Source: Pseudomonadota bacterium
GTDB taxonomy: Bacteria > Pseudomonadota > Alphaproteobacteria > Rhizobiales > Xanthobacteraceae
DNA: 6,431 nucleotides
Reading direction: 5' to 3'
Assembly: GCA_023390695.1 (NCBI GenBank)
Contig: JAEWCJ010000219.1
Coordinates: 1-6,431, forward strand
Made by a program: the position numbers and the translations under genes. Shown one piece after another: positions 5,706 to 6,431 of the stretch; within the stretch, counting starts at the first letter, position 1, and each line of letters starts with the position of its first letter. The notes below the pieces were generated by a model. The model was not told the DNA's origin. It made no database searches and worked only from the letters and a program-made list of their open reading frames with translations.

Positions 5706-6050
5706 ACCCGGGCGCTTTCGCGCGAGCGACTGCCGGTATTGCGCGATCGCCGCACGCGCCGCGTTCCGCGCGCGGGCCGCGCCAAGTCCGTTGTGGCGCG
5801 CGCTCATCACCTGGTCGCGCCAGATGAATTGTTCCGGCGAAAGTGGCCCGGTGTGGCCGCGCAGGCATGTCTCGTCTGCATGCGTGCAGCATCTTCCGGC
5901 GCGGCGGCAGCGCGCGTCGTGGCACAGCATCCAGTATCCGAAACCGTTGCTCAGGGCGCGGATGTCGGCGGCGCGCTGACGCGCGGCCTTGCGGTCGCGC
6001 CGCCGCGTCCTGCTGTCGCGCATGTCGGGTGAGGAGCCGGTGCGGGTCAT
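5703..6050 (-). CDS. Small cysteine-containing hypothetical protein
   Basis: A 115-residue protein. The ATG at 6050 is preceded on its strand by GGAG (complement of 6057-6060) at six bases. The frame stays open farther upstream to 6368, but that part reads through hairpin repeats and is unlikely to be translated. The first 30 residues are rich in Arg, Asp and Ala. A central cluster has Cys 43, 48, 54, 55 and 62 (LCHDARCRRAGRCC, then ETCLRG), which could bind a metal. The C-terminal half is basic and helical with IWRDQVMSARHNGLGAA and many Ala/Arg residues. I recall similar short proteins with a C-x4-C-R-R-x-x-x-C core in Bradyrhizobium-like genomes, always hypothetical. No signal peptide or membrane segment is seen, so it is probably cytoplasmic. 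Function is unknown; being a real gene is supported by start context and the coherent Cys spacing. Confidence 0.6.
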   Translation of the reverse strand: MTRTGSSPDMRDSRTRRRDRKAARQRAADIRALSNGFGYWMLCHDARCRRAGRCCTHADETCLRGHTGPLSPEQFIWRDQVMSARHNGLGAARARNAARAAIAQYRQSLARKRPG

Positions 6051-6060
6051 GACTGTCTCC

Positions 6061-6086
6061 AGTTTGTTGCGGGAGTTTGTTGCGGG
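6061..6086. repeat. 13-bp perfect tandem duplication in a 5' leader
   Basis: AGTTTGTTGCGGG occurs twice in immediate succession (6061-6073 and 6074-6086) with no mismatch. On the minus strand it sits directly upstream of the GGAG Shine-Dalgarno (6057-6060) of the cysteine-protein gene. Two copies suggest a recent slippage duplication. Copy-number change would alter leader length and structure but not the reading frame. Confidence 0.85.
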
Positions 6087-6130
6087 CATGCAGGGCGGTC
6101 CCGCGGCGCATCGCGCCCGGGCTTTGGCGA

Positions 6131-6214
6131 CCGGATGTCGGGCCTGCCCGATATCCGGCACTTCAAATGCCCCCACCACGTTTTTCGTGGGCGCAAATCG
6201 GAAATATCCGACAT
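6131..6214 (+). repeat. Three-hairpin intergenic element
   Basis: Hairpin A has 12-base arms CCGGATGTCGGG (6131-6142) and CCCGATATCCGG (6147-6158) around CCTG, with one G:T pair and the rest perfect. Hairpin B is CCACG-TTTTT-CGTGG (6176-6190), and CCCAC/GTGGG is an alternative register. Hairpin C is TCGGA-AATA-TCCGA (6198-6211). ATGTCGG within the left arm of A (6135-6141) can also pair with CCGACAT (6208-6214), enclosing the whole unit and excluding A and C. The G:T pair favours a plus-strand RNA for hairpin A. It looks like a REP or MITE-type repeat; a structured RNA cannot be excluded. Confidence 0.55.
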
Positions 6215-6374
6215 GCGCGGTGAGGGGAGGTGGAGCGCTGCGCGGCGCATCCAGCCGATCCGTATCTCGCGACACGGGCGCGCGTTGTCGCAGCGCGCTC
6301 GCCTCGCGGCGCTCCACCGCGGCGTTCTGATCAGGGCCCTGCCATCGCAGGCGTGTGCCCCCGATCAACCCCGG

Positions 6375-6391
6375 GCCGCGCTTCGCGCGGC
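6375..6391. terminator. GC-rich hairpin, possible terminator of a minus-strand gene beyond the window
   Basis: GCCGCGC (6375-6381) and GCGCGGC (6385-6391) form a perfect 7-bp stem around TTC. On the minus strand it begins 13 bases after a possible stop codon (6405-6407) at the window edge. No T run follows, so it may equally be a GC-rich palindromic repeat. Confidence 0.3.
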
Positions 6392-6431
6392 ATTGGCGCC
6401 GCGCTCAAGCAAGCTCCTTGCGCCCCGGTCG

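Larger units (their letters stand above)
6051..6431. other. Intergenic region with hairpins, no convincing complete gene
   Basis: This 381-base stretch upstream of the cysteine-protein gene contains no reading frame with both a plausible start context and protein-like composition. It holds a 13-bp tandem duplication (6061-6086), a three-hairpin cluster (6131-6214), a 10-bp perfect palindrome CAGGGCCCTG (6332-6341) and a strong GC hairpin (6375-6391). The promoter of the cysteine-protein gene should lie here, but I cannot pick out convincing -35/-10 boxes. At the right edge, the minus strand reads ...RKELA then TGA (6405-6407), which could be the end of a gene beyond the window, but eight codons are too few to call. 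Confidence 0.5.

Noticed and set aside
4085..5785. Long minus-strand reading frame (566 codons) antisense to the hydroquinone reductase gene
   Set aside because: It crosses repeat copy 2 and the secreted-protein gene, and lies antisense to an unmistakable enzyme gene; its translation has no recognisable domain.
6051..6368. N-terminal extension of the cysteine-protein frame to 6368
   Set aside because: The extension reads through three hairpins and a tandem duplication, whereas the ATG at 6050 has a well-placed GGAG.
6405..6431. Possible C-terminus (RKELA-stop) of a minus-strand gene entering from the right edge
   Set aside because: Only eight codons are visible, too few to tell from chance, so it is noted only in the intergenic entry.
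1..6431. CRISPR array, tRNA, rRNA, transposase or phage genes
   Set aside because: No regularly spaced direct repeats, cloverleaf, rRNA-like stretch or transposase/integrase motif was seen on either strand.

Overview
The window is GC-rich DNA that reads like an alphaproteobacterial chromosome, most likely Hyphomicrobiales of the Bradyrhizobiaceae/Xanthobacteraceae kind. The grounds are codon use, the DUF4159 plus VWA membrane-protein gene pair, and short GC-rich palindromic repeats of the type that litter intergenic regions in that group. The lineage is an inference from protein and repeat style; no rRNA or other marker is present.

Layout. Bases 1-3294 hold two co-directional membrane-protein genes. 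The first is the 3' part of a DUF4159 protein (upstream end outside the window). The second is a complete 688-residue protein with a VWA fold carrying an apparently intact metal site, a beta-rich middle, a glutamine-amidotransferase-like domain and membrane segments at both ends. Genes of this kind usually follow a MoxR AAA+ ATPase and a DUF58 protein, so this is probably the tail of a MoxR/BatA-type envelope operon. A palindrome at 3311-3355 separates it from a convergent GNAT acetyltransferase gene (3365-3874, minus strand).

Bases 3875-5446 hold a glutathionyl-hydroquinone reductase gene (4154-5134, plus strand) bracketed by two copies of one 141-bp palindromic, MITE-like element in opposite orientation (3924-4064 and 5204-5344; about 84% identical by hand alignment, no gaps). 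Copy 1 fills about half of the divergent control region between the GNAT and reductase genes. Copy 2 lies downstream of the reductase gene, inside a second, unrelated 16-bp inverted repeat (5142-5157 / 5383-5398).

Bases 5447-6050 hold two small convergent genes. One encodes an 80-residue secreted aromatic-rich protein (plus). The other encodes a 115-residue cysteine-containing protein of unknown function (minus), whose leader carries a 13-bp perfect tandem duplication directly upstream of its Shine-Dalgarno sequence. Bases 6051-6431 contain no convincing complete gene but have a cluster of three hairpins (6131-6214) and a strong GC hairpin (6375-6391).

The genes do not form one pathway. The most distinctive signals are the repeat elements: their inverted pairing around a single gene, paired base changes in one hairpin, and the nesting of one copy in another palindrome. 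I see no CRISPR array, tRNA, rRNA, transposase, phage gene or recognisable new defence system.
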